Source: Diplolepis rosae (taxonomy: Eukaryota > Arthropoda > Insecta > Hymenoptera > Diplolepididae). Taken from it: a DNA stretch of 64,000 bases. Location: positions 1,364,001 through 1,428,000 of the forward strand of contig JAPYXD010000555.1 of the NCBI GenBank assembly GCA_030998225.1, read 5' to 3'. The notes beneath the pieces were generated by a model that worked only from the letters and a program-made list of their open reading frames with translations, was not told the origin of the DNA and searched no databases. Both the position numbers and the translations under genes were made by a program. Each line of letters begins with the position of its first letter. Position 1 is the first letter of the stretch. This document shows positions 9,601 to 18,174 of the stretch, one piece after another.

Positions 9601-11435
9601 TGTGAGTTGGCAACCAGTACTGGTCTGGTACTTGAAAAAAGTACGTCGGCAATGTGCCAGTAATGATAATTAGCACTGCAGCATTAATAAACCAGTAAAA
9701 TTCCAACTGTCGACGAGACTTCCATGTCGTTTGATATCCCGTACTTGAATGTTATACACAGCCAGCACTCAACCAGTACTGTGCCCAAAGTTGGCATACC
9801 TCCTTTGCCGGTATTTTGCCAGTAATGATAATCAGTACTGCAGCAGTAGTAAATCAGTTGAGCGCCAACTGTCAATGATATCCCTGGCGGGATAGCTTAG
9901 GGCGCATGGCCTAGGTGCTTTTCAGGTGTATTTTTGTGCAAAATGGGAGCTGGACGTCCTCGCCGTACCCGCTGGGCAACGTGCTTGAGACCTGCTCGGT
10001 GCTCGGCCTTGGATTCCTGTACTGCCTTCCGAGTACCCCTTAAATGGGGCTCACGGGTAGAGAGGTTCTGGGGCAATGAGTTGCGTGGGGCAAGCACGGC
10101 TAACTTGGTTCCTTCACTGGCCTTCATACCAGTGAACACCTGACGGGTCCAATGGACGTCTGTCGATCAGTTTTTATTCCTTCGATAGTACGCTGGACCC
10201 AGTTTTTCCACGTTTGCGATCTTGGTGGTGGAAGTAAACTAGATTTGTGGATAGTAAGCTTGCGTGCCACCCGCCCTCCCGCCTTTGCGGATGCGGGTGA
10301 GCATCGCTTCAAGATCGGGAAGTTTGTTCCGCAGGTTCTCTAGGTATCCCCGGGCGGGTCATAACCGCCCAAAGCTACAAATCTGTCAATGATATCCTTA
10401 TTTTAGAGTTTTACCAGTAGCGCCAAAAAATAGCGCGCCAGTACTGAGCCAGTAATATGTCAATGGCTGGCACAGTATTGACAGGCAGTACTGGCATTAC
10501 TCCTCGGTTACAACTGGCACAATACTGCACCTGTTGTAAAAACTGTCTGACCTCCGACTTTTTCACCTGGGGAAATACAGACGACAGACAGACAGACACT
10601 TTCGTAAAAAGCCTTTTTTTTACTCAGGGGGTCTCAGAACGTAAAGATTTGATGAGAATTCCGAAAGTGATTTTTCACATAAAACCGATACTTTCTAATT
10701 GATGATAAGAATGTAAAAAACGAAAATGTTTAAAGATTGAGGATACTTTGATAGATATACTGGTTTAAATATCTTTGACTATTTGATTTTGGTGAGTCTT
10801 GTCGTGGTAGGTTTCTCAGGAGAAAAATCATGCAATATGAATAATGCAGTGAGTTGAATTCGATTGGATTCGACTGTACTCGAGTAGAGATCCACCTGCC
10901 CCACGTTTACGTCGCGTCAGCACCCTCGACTTGGACTACTTCCGAAACACAAATCCCTCTTCTAGCCCCATACAATTTTATTTTCAATTCAATACGTGCT
11001 AAAACTTAACTTGATTCGATCGACTGACTGCAGGTGGATTTCCAATTGTGCGTTTACGGTTCTCCGGCTATTGATCTTCTTTACTTTCTGAATACGAGTC
11101 TATCCCAGGAGATCTATGAGGAAAACATAGAAATGCTAATTGCGGAATACAGGAAGACACTTTCAAATATGATGCACCTGGTTGGCTGTAAAACTGAACC
11201 TCCTACTTTGGAGGCTTTGAAAAAATCAATGAGCGAGCGTGAAACGTATGGTATGGTAGCTGCTATTACAATTCTTCCCATCATTTTAATCGATAAAAGC
11301 GAAGCTCGTGGCTTGGATGAAATTTTCGACGAAAATGGAGAGGTCAATACTAGTGCAGCACATTCAGGAAAAATTTTTAGGGAAGTGATGAGTAAACGAT
11401 TTCCAAAATGGTACAATAAGGGCCTTATGGATTAA
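3369..11435 (+). CDS. EcKinase/CHK-like kinase, complete five-exon gene
   Basis: Joined exons 3369-3620, 3708-3977, 6737-6870, 7038-7203 and 11034-11435 give about 407 codons, normal for the insect ecdysteroid-kinase-like (EcKinase, CHK, DUF1679) family. These are cytosolic aminoglycoside-phosphotransferase-fold kinases. A few phosphorylate ecdysteroids at C-22, and others are thought to act in detoxification. Visible landmarks in order: the ATP-anchoring lysine in TIVVKISPT (about residue 73); the helix-C glutamate region FNTEMSMV; the hinge LVFEDLAPMGYRM; ALARFHACS; the catalytic loop NHGDFWVNN with its His, Asp and Asn; and the metal-binding VDFQLCVYGSPAIDLLYFL. Phases agree at every junction (0, 0, 2, 0), and all introns are GT-AG. 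The start has a good context (AAATGG) two bases after an acceptor. The reading frame is unbroken, so the gene is probably functional. The substrate cannot be read from sequence. Confidence 0.93.
3708..3977 (+). CDS. EcKinase-like gene, coding exon 2 (90 codons)
   Basis: The acceptor is ATTGTAG at 3701-3707. The exon starts VEKSALFNTEMSMVTNTLPK and carries the hinge LVFEDLAPMGYRM and the ALARFHACS helix. The donor is GTAGGT at 3978, phase 0. Intron 1 is only 87 bp. Confidence 0.92.
3978..6736 (+). other. Intron 2 of the EcKinase-like gene
   Basis: A 2.76-kb AT-rich intron with no recognised transposon. It contains an open stretch at 4439-4612 (+) preceded by an AG. I do not call it an exon, because exon 2 joins exon 3 directly in the family alignment pattern. 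CACTGTTAGAAATTTC at 4987-5002 equals the terminal repeat of the 499-bp MITE family elsewhere in the window, but no partner end was seen. Confidence 0.7.
6737..6870 (+). CDS. EcKinase-like gene, coding exon 3 (phase 0 in, phase 2 out)
   Basis: Too short for a simple open-frame scan. The acceptor is CACTTTAAG, ending at 6736. The exon reads EPDQKNLYRLGMFNNMNVT and ends NWSEFGP plus two bases of an Arg codon, before the consensus donor GTAAGT at 6871. Joined after exon 2 it gives CEK-EPDQKNLYRLGMF, the usual family pattern after the FHA helix. The acceptor tract is weak, so the 5' edge is less certain than the donor. Confidence 0.85.
7038..7203 (+). CDS. EcKinase-like gene, coding exon 4 with catalytic loop
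   Basis: The acceptor is GAATTTTAG, ending at 7037, and the first base completes the Arg codon split by the intron. It encodes HSEKVVKFAENAYQKATEAI, then the catalytic-loop motif NHGDFWVNN with the catalytic Asp, followed by QLFRYDDQGKVIDHIF. The donor is the consensus GTAAGT at 7204, phase 0. Confidence 0.93.
7318..7445 (+). repeat. Dispersed repeat family A, 5' portion
   Basis: Reads CTGGTTAATGAACTCGTCC ... GTGTGCCAAATTTCAATC ... GATAATTCTATCGAAAGTTA and ends near GGACAGACAAAT. It matches the first half of the longer copy at 43640-43900. Other copies are at 10565-10705, 19140-19260 (-) and 34820-35060 (-). Confidence 0.65.
7667..7776. repeat. Short direct repeat, two 41-42-bp copies
   Basis: CGAAAGTTTAAGTGACAGTC (7667) recurs as CGAAAGTCTAAGTGACAGTC (7735), each followed by a similar GAAAAT...GTA stretch. 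The offset is 68 bp. Confidence 0.6.
7921..8005 (-). pseudogene. tRNA-Ser-like relic or tRNA-derived SINE head
   Basis: On the minus strand GGGTTAAGGCGTGCG resembles the D-arm/A box of a tRNA-Ser. ATTAGAATT fits a Ser anticodon loop with anticodon AGA. A GCGT-expanded variable region follows, then GCGTTCGATTCTCGG as T-arm/B box. The 3' end GGTGCTGC lacks a complementary 5' acceptor strand, so it is not a working tRNA. It could be a SINE head or a decayed tRNA copy. Confidence 0.4.
8241..8266. repeat. (CTT)n microsatellite
   Basis: Imperfect TCTTCTTCTT/ATTCTTCTTC run of about 26 bases. Confidence 0.7.
9527..10560. repeat. CCAGTACTG-rich tandem repeat (about 162-bp period), interrupted
   Basis: Palindromic words of the CCAGTACTG type recur throughout. 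A longer unit is duplicated: GCCAGTAATGATAATTAGCA at 9656 and GCCAGTAATGATAATCAGTA at 9818, 162 bp apart, each followed by CTGCAGCA...AACTGTC. A third diverged unit (CCAGTACTGAGCCAGTAATA) begins near 10439, after the GC-rich insertion that splits the array. Confidence 0.6.
9884..10382. mobile_element. 499-bp GC-rich insertion with 15-bp target-site duplication
   Basis: CTGTCAATGATATCC occurs at 9869-9883 and again at 10383-10397, exactly bracketing a block that is visibly GC-rich in a very AT-rich setting. A long variable TSD points to retrotransposition. Neither end carries a poly(A) tail or obvious inverted repeats. Several open frames cross it on both strands. On the minus strand one reads LENLRNKLPDLEAMLTRIRK and stops at 10239, which may be a remnant of a retroelement protein. 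GGGCGG/CCGCCC near 10355-10370 can form a hairpin. The class is unknown; a truncated LINE or a SINE are both possible. Confidence 0.7.
10565..10705 (+). repeat. Dispersed repeat family A, 3' portion
   Basis: ACAGACAGACAGACACTTTCG ... ACTCAGGGGGTCTCAGAACG ... AAAGATTTGATGA ... TTTTTCACATAAAACC, the same order as the 3' half of the copy at 43640-43900. Confidence 0.7.
11034..11435 (+). CDS. EcKinase-like gene, last coding exon (133 codons)
   Basis: The acceptor is GACTGCAG, ending at 11033. The exon opens with VDFQLCVYGSPAIDLLYFL, whose Asp takes the place of the DFG aspartate. It continues through the helical C-lobe and ends KRFPKWYNKGLMD before TAA. There is no in-frame ATG until far downstream, so this is an exon rather than a separate gene. 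Confidence 0.93.
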   Translation: MDFQLCVYGSPAIDLLYFLNTSLSQEIYEENIEMLIAEYRKTLSNMMHLVGCKTEPPTLEALKKSMSERETYGMVAAITILPIILIDKSEARGLDEIFDENGEVNTSAAHSGKIFREVMSKRFPKWYNKGLMD

Positions 11436-11491
11436 TAGCTACAAATCAAATAGTTAGTTTTTCAGAATAATTACTTCAATCTAGGGAATTC

Positions 11492-11507
11492 AATAAATGC
11501 AAATAAA
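11492..11507 (+). terminator. Poly(A) signals of the EcKinase-like gene
   Basis: Two AATAAA hexamers, at 11492-11497 and 11502-11507, lie 57-72 bases after the stop codon, a normal spacing for an insect 3' UTR. Confidence 0.6.
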
Positions 11508-11850
11508 ATAAATTAGATAGTCATAAATAAAACCAAAGATTGTATTATTTATTTTAATAAATATTATTTGTCATAGACTTAGGGAGATTTGGTATTATAT
11601 GTGAAATCAAACTCAGAGAATCTATGCATCTATTAGTTATTAGAGTGTGTCAATTTTTATTTAAAATCTATCAATTAATACAATTTTAAATACATTTTAT
11701 TGTGATATTTCATATATATGTATATGATGATGTTTAAGCATTCGAAGAAATTGTAATTGCAACAATCAGTATTATAAATAAAAAGGCATTGTATAAACTT
11801 TATACTATTATAATTATTGTTATTATCACCTTAGAGGTACTATTAGAATT

Positions 11851-12031
11851 GCCCATAATATAAATAATAATGGAACAGGCCAACAATGTCGGTCTACTTA
11901 ATCATATAACAGATTTGAATAAATCACTGATGAGGGCTCCGATCAGAGCCGAAACGTCTGAAAATATGAAACTTTGAGTTACATTTTTTCCTGGACCCTA
12001 AAGCCAACCAAGAACATCAACAATATTTGAA
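11851..12031 (+). mobile_element. 181-bp insertion with 13-bp TSD carrying a hammerhead-like motif
   Basis: TACTATTAGAATT lies at 11838-11850 and 12032-12044, flanking 181 bp. The insert contains a hammerhead-like core (11927-11958) and the 3' segment GGACCCTAAAGCCAACCAAG. A long TSD, tiny size and a hammerhead motif together fit a Penelope-like-element relic or a non-autonomous retrozyme. No reverse transcriptase is present. Confidence 0.6.
11924..11962 (+). ncRNA. Hammerhead-ribozyme-like motif
   Basis: CTGATGA at 11927-11933; stem II GGCTC/GAGCC (11935-11939 with 11946-11950) closing a CGATCA loop; then GAAAC at 11951-11955 and GTC at 11956-11958. This is the order CUGAUGA - stem II - GAAA - cleavage triplet. 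One extra G sits between the core and stem II. Stem I is short: TCA (11924-11926) can pair with TGA after GTC. ACGT makes stem III self-complementary, so two copies could pair as a dimer, as reported for minimal hammerheads of Penelope-like elements. Activity is not shown. Confidence 0.5.
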
Positions 12032-12044
12032 TACTATTAGAATT

Positions 12045-12767
12045 ACCTAAAGTTATGATTACTAAAATTTTAGATGCTACAATTATGTTCTGTAATTCAT
12101 TTTTATGTGTATTTCGTAAGGTCGCATTTATACCATAATTCGAGAATTTAAGATCAGTTTAGGACGTAAATCAAAGATGAATTCACTCCGGGGAATTCAA
12201 ACCTAGGGGAGGCCAAAACTCCATGGTAAGAAATAAAAGTTTTCGAGGAAAATTCGAATCTCTATTACACAAGATATTCTCTATAAATAAATTCATACTC
12301 TAGGAATTAAATAATTTATTATAATATCGTAAATGCATGTAGGGATTGTTTATCAATAATTGTGATACAGCATAACAACAGACATCGAAGACCATCAGTG
12401 TATGAAAAGGTGACTGGGTGGAGTTCGTTACATAATTTATCATCGGTTAACGCTGCTAAACTCATTGTCATTAATGCCCCAGTCAAATTGCAGTGTGTGC
12501 GATTAACTCTAAAAGCTAATTAATAACACTGAAAGCTGGGCAATGCCTTATAGCTTTCAATTAGACCAAACATGTCGCTGGTTTGTATATTTCTGCACAT
12601 TGCAGTTTCACGCGCGAATATGCCTGTGCACGTGACGCGAAACAAACGGTCAAATTAATCACAGCGATTGGTATCTCAAATGCCGAAATAAGCCCTTATT
12701 AATCTGTCCTTCCATTCAGAACAGTAACATATAGCTAGAGTCGTATCTCTGCACATACGAAAAGTCA
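12045..12767. other. Intergenic, no gene recognised
   Basis: Unique-looking AT-rich sequence downstream of the kinase gene. A slightly GC-richer patch around 12410-12660 has no open frame or RNA fold that I can support. Confidence 0.5.
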
Positions 12768-13775
12768 AATTATCATAAAACCAAGTCAAACATTTTTATT
12801 GATGATGGCATGAATGTTGATAAAATCTTTCATCTAATAATTCCAAGTTTAAGGCAAAATTTTAATTTTATAAGAATATATTGGAAAAAACGTCCAATTT
12901 CGAACATTTTGAAAAATGTAAATAACTCTAAAAATAATTAACATTTTTAAAAGTTTTCGGTCTTATTTTAAAGGTAAGTCTTTAAAGTAATTTGTCAACT
13001 GATCAAGATATTTTAATAATTTTTTTCTAGATTCTACCATGTGGTCAAACATGATATAAAATAGTTGTAAATTTGCAATTAAGAACTGTACTCTATACAT
13101 TGTATAAATAAATATAAAATATCAATATTTTTATATATATTCCTAAATCTTATTAACCCTTTGCACTCGGGAGGTTACTTGCACTCACCATGTGATTTAA
13201 GAAATTATCTTCGGAAAGGTGTAAAGATACATAAAATGTTAAAATAAAAAAAAGTTTGTATACGTTAATTTGTGTGTGTAATCATTTTAAGTTAGAGGTA
13301 AGAAATTCACCAAAAGCGCTACAAAACATCTCAAGTTGCTGTTTCGTCCACGCGAAAACGGCCTCGAGTGCAAAGGGTTAAAATATGATACATATTGATT
13401 TTTAAAAAGTTCCCTTAAGAAACTACACATTTTTTTAATTTTGCAACTATTTTGTATCATGTTTGACCCCATAGTAGAATGTAGAAAAAAATTCTAAAAA
13501 TATCTTGATCAGTTAGCGAATTACTCTGAAGACTTATCTTTAAAACGAGACTGAAAACATTGAAAAATGTTAATTATTTTTAGTTATTAACATTTTTCAA
13601 AAATTTCCAAATTTGACGTTTTTTGTAATATATTTTTGTAAAATTAACATTTTGCTTTCAGCTTGTGATCATTAGATGAAAAATTATATTAACAATTATG
13701 TTATTATCGAAAAAAAATGTTAACTTATTCTTATGAAAATTACGACATTTCGAAAATGGACTGGTATTTCCTAAT
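12768..13775. mobile_element. Tc1-like foldback element, copy A, end-truncated and carrying a nested MITE
   Basis: Two inverted arms of about 300 bp (roughly 12768-13080 and 13420-13775) share GGTCAAACATGATATAAAAT, GGTAAGTCTT and TTATAAGAATATATT blocks. The same blocks occur in the same order in the intact copy at 29128-29942, whose Tc1-type ends are missing here. The centre is interrupted by the TTAA-flanked element at 13157-13377. Confidence 0.7.
13157..13377. mobile_element. piggyBac-type MITE (221 bp, TTAA TSD)
   Basis: TTAA at 13153-13156 and 13378-13381 flanks the terminal repeats CCCTTTGCACTCG and CGAGTGCAAAGGG. TTAA duplication with CCC/GGG termini is typical of the piggyBac superfamily. 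There is no transposase. It is nested within the foldback element and so inserted later. Confidence 0.85.
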
Positions 13776-14070
13776 AGGCAAGAGAGGGGATACGCGTTGC
13801 TATGCACTGCGTTTAGTCTGACACAAAATTTTCAAATCGCGATTACTCCGGTAATTATTGTCATATCGAGTTGATTCTTGCGTGAAAATTTTCGTTAGTC
13901 TTTGCCGATCCTAACAAATAAAATCTCATTTTTGATTTCCCTGAAATTCAATAACCAAATAGTGCACAAACTTTATACAATTTTGAGCTCAAAAATTTCG
14001 CTATGAATTTTCGAATACCCCTAAACAAATAATTTCTATCAATTGTGTGTACATTAAATTATAACATATT

Positions 14071-14358
14071 ACAAATTCAGCATGATTGAATAAGACTTGT
14101 AATAATGATGAGCATAAATATTTATAAGAAAGTTGTGTGCATTAGTAACTTATTTATAATTGATTCACTAAATGTACAAAAAAGACTAAGCAAAATTTTT
14201 TAATAAAAAGCCCCAAGAAATTTGTTTTCACTTAAAATTCATTCGCTACGTTGCGCGCATTCGCCAGTAGTGCGCAATCAGCGCGATCACGATCGAACGT
14301 TAGAATATTTATGCTCATCATTCTTGCAAATCTGATCCAATCATGCTCAATTTGTGAT
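14071..14358. mobile_element. Short foldback element with about 50-bp arms
   Basis: ACAAATTCAGCATGATTG...GATGAGCATAAATATT on the left is inverted on the right as AATATTTATGCTCATCATTC...CAATCATGCTCAATTTGT. The loop contains a GC-rich patch (GCGCGCATTCG...GCGCGATC). No clear TSD was found. Confidence 0.6.
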
Positions 14359-17300
14359 AACTAATTTCATATAATGCACTTAAAAGATATGATTTTGCTA
14401 AAAAAATGTTCTGTATGTGAAAGTGGTAAAAAATTGATAAATAAATAACTATATTGGCAAATTTTTTTTAGCATTTTTTCATCGCATAATAAATATTTAA
14501 TGTTTCTTTAATTTGAAAAAATTTAATTAAATCTAGAGGTCGTTTTCGAACAATTATGTTAACCTTCAATGATTGCACTATAAATCATTTTTTAAATCGC
14601 CGATGTACACTGTTGACTAAATGAAAATTAAGAAATAAACAATAAGAACTAAAGTTTAACAGTGCATGTGGATGTTTTTTTATTTTAATTGATAGGTACA
14701 AAGATTTAATCGAGCTTCTAGCATTTATCATTTTTATGTGTTTTAATTATTGACATATTTTTCCAAAAATATATATTCTTCAATTAAGAAGTTATATACG
14801 CTAATATATAATGTGCGAATAAAAAATAAAGAATAACTTTAAAGTTGGTATTTTAATAAAAGATGATTCGACAGATTTGCCAATAAATTGAAGCTAGTAA
14901 GACGCTTTCCTTATAAGCTTTTACCACAATAGAGGTATCTAATTACCTTGTTCATCTTTTTGTTTTAATAAGAGCGGATTAATTTTTTAATAAAGCTTAA
15001 ATCAATAGAGGTATCAAAATGATGTTCGCTTTCTTATATAATGTATAGGTGGTATATATATATATATATATATATATATAGCTTTTCAACCTGCTTGCTG
15101 CAACAATTGCCTTAGCACCCTATAAATACTGATCAGGAAAGATTGATATTAATACTCTGAACAGAAGTTTGTTTTTATTACGCTCCGTTTCATTCACATT
15201 TCTTTGCCGATTCTTTTTATGTGTACGATGAAATTTAAATTCTTATTCCTGTAGTATATTTAGGTAAGAAAAGTGTATGTTTTGGATAAAACATTTTACA
15301 AACTCTAATGAGTATAATAGAAAAATGTGAAAGTACAAAGCAACTATTAAACCCTCTATAAAACATATACCGGTTTACTACTATAGGCTATATTGGGTAA
15401 ATAAATTGGAGTTCTTTTATCATCAACATTAACGTAAACATCTTCACGTCGAAAAAACATTTCATGCAGGTGAAATTTTTGCTCTAGAGAAGATATATGC
15501 GTTTGATGATACCTAAAAGATAATGAAAAATTTTGGCAAAAAGTACCAAAAATATGACACAAAACTTCTTGCTCAAGAAATTCTCGTAGTGAGACAAAAA
15601 GTCATTAAAAATATATTTTATTCTTATTTTGACTTATTATTAAAATTAATAGCTAAGAAAAAAATATTCTATTACATGCATTTTTAAAATTGAAGTAAAA
15701 AATTTGTAAGCAGTAAAAAAATTCAATAGTTGTGAAAATTGTCCCATAGAGTAAAGTCGAGTTTTTTTTATGTATGTAAAGTTGATGATGTGAATGAAAT
15801 AGGAGAATAGGAGATAGTGTTATCTGCGTTGAAAGTTTTATCGAGGACGTAGGTAATATGATAAAGAGTCCTGGAAGTGCATCGCATAATTTCCCAGGAT
15901 GGCGAATGTGCAAGGATCTAGGAAGAAGTTGAGATACGAGACAAAAGGGGCAAAATGAAGTCAAACGTACGTATATAAGCCAGCCAGGACGAGGTGAAAC
16001 GAGCCTCTACTGCCCTAATGTAATTTCTTCTCTTTCCAGGCCGAAGCCTCATGCAATACACTATAGTAAGTGGAATATTGTGAGGAGCGTATGCTTCACC
16101 TTTTCTGTTTTTATTTTCTTCCTTTGTACTTCCTAACTCCATCGTGAACGATGCTCAGATGCTTGATAATATCTACTCTTTTTCCCCGTTTCTCCAATGC
16201 AGGAAACAATTTTGTAAATTGCCCCAATATCTTTCTATTTTTGATCAAAATGGTTTTATCGACGATTACTTTTTACTAAAGAATTTTAACAATTTTAAAA
16301 TATCATTCGCTGTTTTTCAGTACTTGGTTTATAATACAGTTAAATTGAAACGTTATGTCGATCCATTACTGAACTGCAGGTAAGTATTTTCGAATCTAAT
16401 AAGAAAAGTCATCTGTTTTGTGAGGAGAAAATCCGAAGCAAGAAAGGAAAGAAGAAAGGAAGCATACATATTACCTATCTCTTTGTGCAAAGGTGAATCT
16501 CGGTGTTTTTACAAAGTGCACTGCTTGTGGAATTTTATTAGCAATAATTTCTTTAAAGCGATTCAGAACACTGTTAAAAAAAAAGGTTTTAATTAAAGTC
16601 TAAGAATCGGCAAACTTCAAGATGTAATATAAATTAGAGCATTAGAAAAGGACAGACTAATGCGCATATACACGGGGTGGCTAAATTTCAGTCAAAATTC
16701 TTTGTTAGACGTGATACATTTATAAGACTTTTTTTTCTGTGAAGTTAGACTTGCATTCTGATAAAATTTTATCGAACCCCTTTCCGTGAGGTTGCTTCTC
16801 ACTCGGCCTTTTGTCTCGAAGAAGTGATGCAGCATCATCTGTGCGAAAGTATTATCTGGTCTCAACTAGAGTATCAGTCAAAGGAAATGCATGTTTGAGT
16901 TATTAAACCTCTAGACCCGTGCGCAAGCACACTTCCTACGTTGTTTTCGCGACAGGCTTGCTTGATAAACACTTCCCGCACCGCAATCACACCTTGTATT
17001 CATAAACTACTCAGACGATGTCGGAAACTTTGTAAAGGCTGGTAGAATTCTGATACGGTGAATAATAGCAATGCATAATAATAGAAGGAATTGGTCATGT
17101 GTATTTTAGAGTGTAAATGTATATATTCGTATGTGTGGAAGCTGTGTGTCCAATCTCATGGGGCGTCCCTAAAATTTCGCCCCTCACCCTACATCGTGAA
17201 CGTCTGACAAATTAATAACACATCCACAACGATGAAATAGTAAACCTGTGCTATCATATCTACATCAACCAGTAAAATTATTCTTCATCTTTCACCATAT

Positions 17301-17399
17301 TCACTGACACTATAGGAGTATGTCTATTTCACACACGATAGATACTCAGGCAAAAATGTAAACAATCCTGTAAATAAAAATAAGTCTGATACAAATATA
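14359..17399. other. Intergenic, no gene recognised
   Basis: AT-rich apart from the TA microsatellite. Open frames at 15653-15964 (-) and 16144-16383 (+) overlap low-complexity sequence, match no family I know and have no convincing splice structure. Confidence 0.5.
15053..15080. repeat. (TA)n microsatellite
   Basis: Uninterrupted TA run of about 28 bases. Confidence 0.9.
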
Positions 17400-18087
17400 C
17401 ACTGATAGAAAGGAATGGCTGTTACAACGATATTTATGATTAATTTAACCTTACCTTATTGCTGGCAATACAGCAATATGAGATTTGTATTTTAACCATC
17501 CGATTATAACTGAATAAATATGAACGAATCAACCATATTATTGGTTGCTATGGAAAAATGTATTGTTCGCCTTCCCATATTATATGGTATTTCTGATTCG
17601 ACCAGTTTCACTTACAATATTTTGATTTCTGTATTAAACATCATGCGTTCTTCAGAAAGACATATTATTTTATAAATGCAATTATAAATTCCCAACCTAC
17701 AACAGAATGGCTAAAACTTCCGAACCATTTCTTTCAGTGTAGTAAAACGTTATTTTGTAGCACCACACTGACAGAAATAGTTCGAGAGATTCAGCCATTC
17801 GGTTGTAGATTAGGAATTTATAATTGTATTTATAATATAATGTCTCTCTGAACTACACAGCAATCGATATATTGTAAGTGAAACTAGGCGAATCAGAAAT
17901 ATAATATGGGAATGCAAACAATAACTATTATTAAAGTAACCAATAATATGAATGATTATTTCATATTTATTCAGTTATAATCGAATGGTCAAAATACACA
18001 TCCCATATTGCTGTACCTATGCCAGGAATAATGTAAGGTAAAATTAATCATAAATATTGTTGTAACGGCAATTCCTTTCTATCAGTG
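17400..18087. mobile_element. 688-bp foldback element with CACTGATAGAAAGGAAT ends
   Basis: A near-complete palindrome. CACTGATAGAAAGGAATGGC at the left end is answered by GCAATTCCTTTCTATCAGTG at the right, and the similarity continues through both arms of about 330 bp to a centre near 17747. There internal copies of the end sequence (TTTCTTTCAGTG / CACTGACAGAAA) meet. The TSD is unclear; the 8-bp flanks agree at only 5 positions. No coding capacity. Confidence 0.75.
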
Positions 18088-18174
18088 AATGTATAATAAT
18101 CAACATGAAAAGAGGTAGAATGAGCTTCTTTAGTATTGTATAAGAATGATTCGATTAATTTTATCAGTAGGTAG

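Larger units (their letters stand above)
7204..11033 (+). other. Intron 4 of the EcKinase-like gene, filled with repeats
   Basis: A 3.8-kb intron holding two pieces of a dispersed repeat (7318-7445, 10565-10705), a tRNA-Ser-like relic (7921-8005), a CCAGTACTG-rich tandem repeat (9527-10560) and a GC-rich insertion (9884-10382). All lie between exons whose reading frame is intact. Confidence 0.8.

Noticed and set aside
9897..10343. Overlapping open frames on both strands of the GC-rich insertion
   Set aside because: Long frames are expected from high GC content; none has a recognised domain or a convincing start.
10570..10600. GACAGACAGACAGAC runs as a CRISPR-like or microsatellite array
   Set aside because: They belong to dispersed repeat family A, with the same flanks in five places; no spacers.
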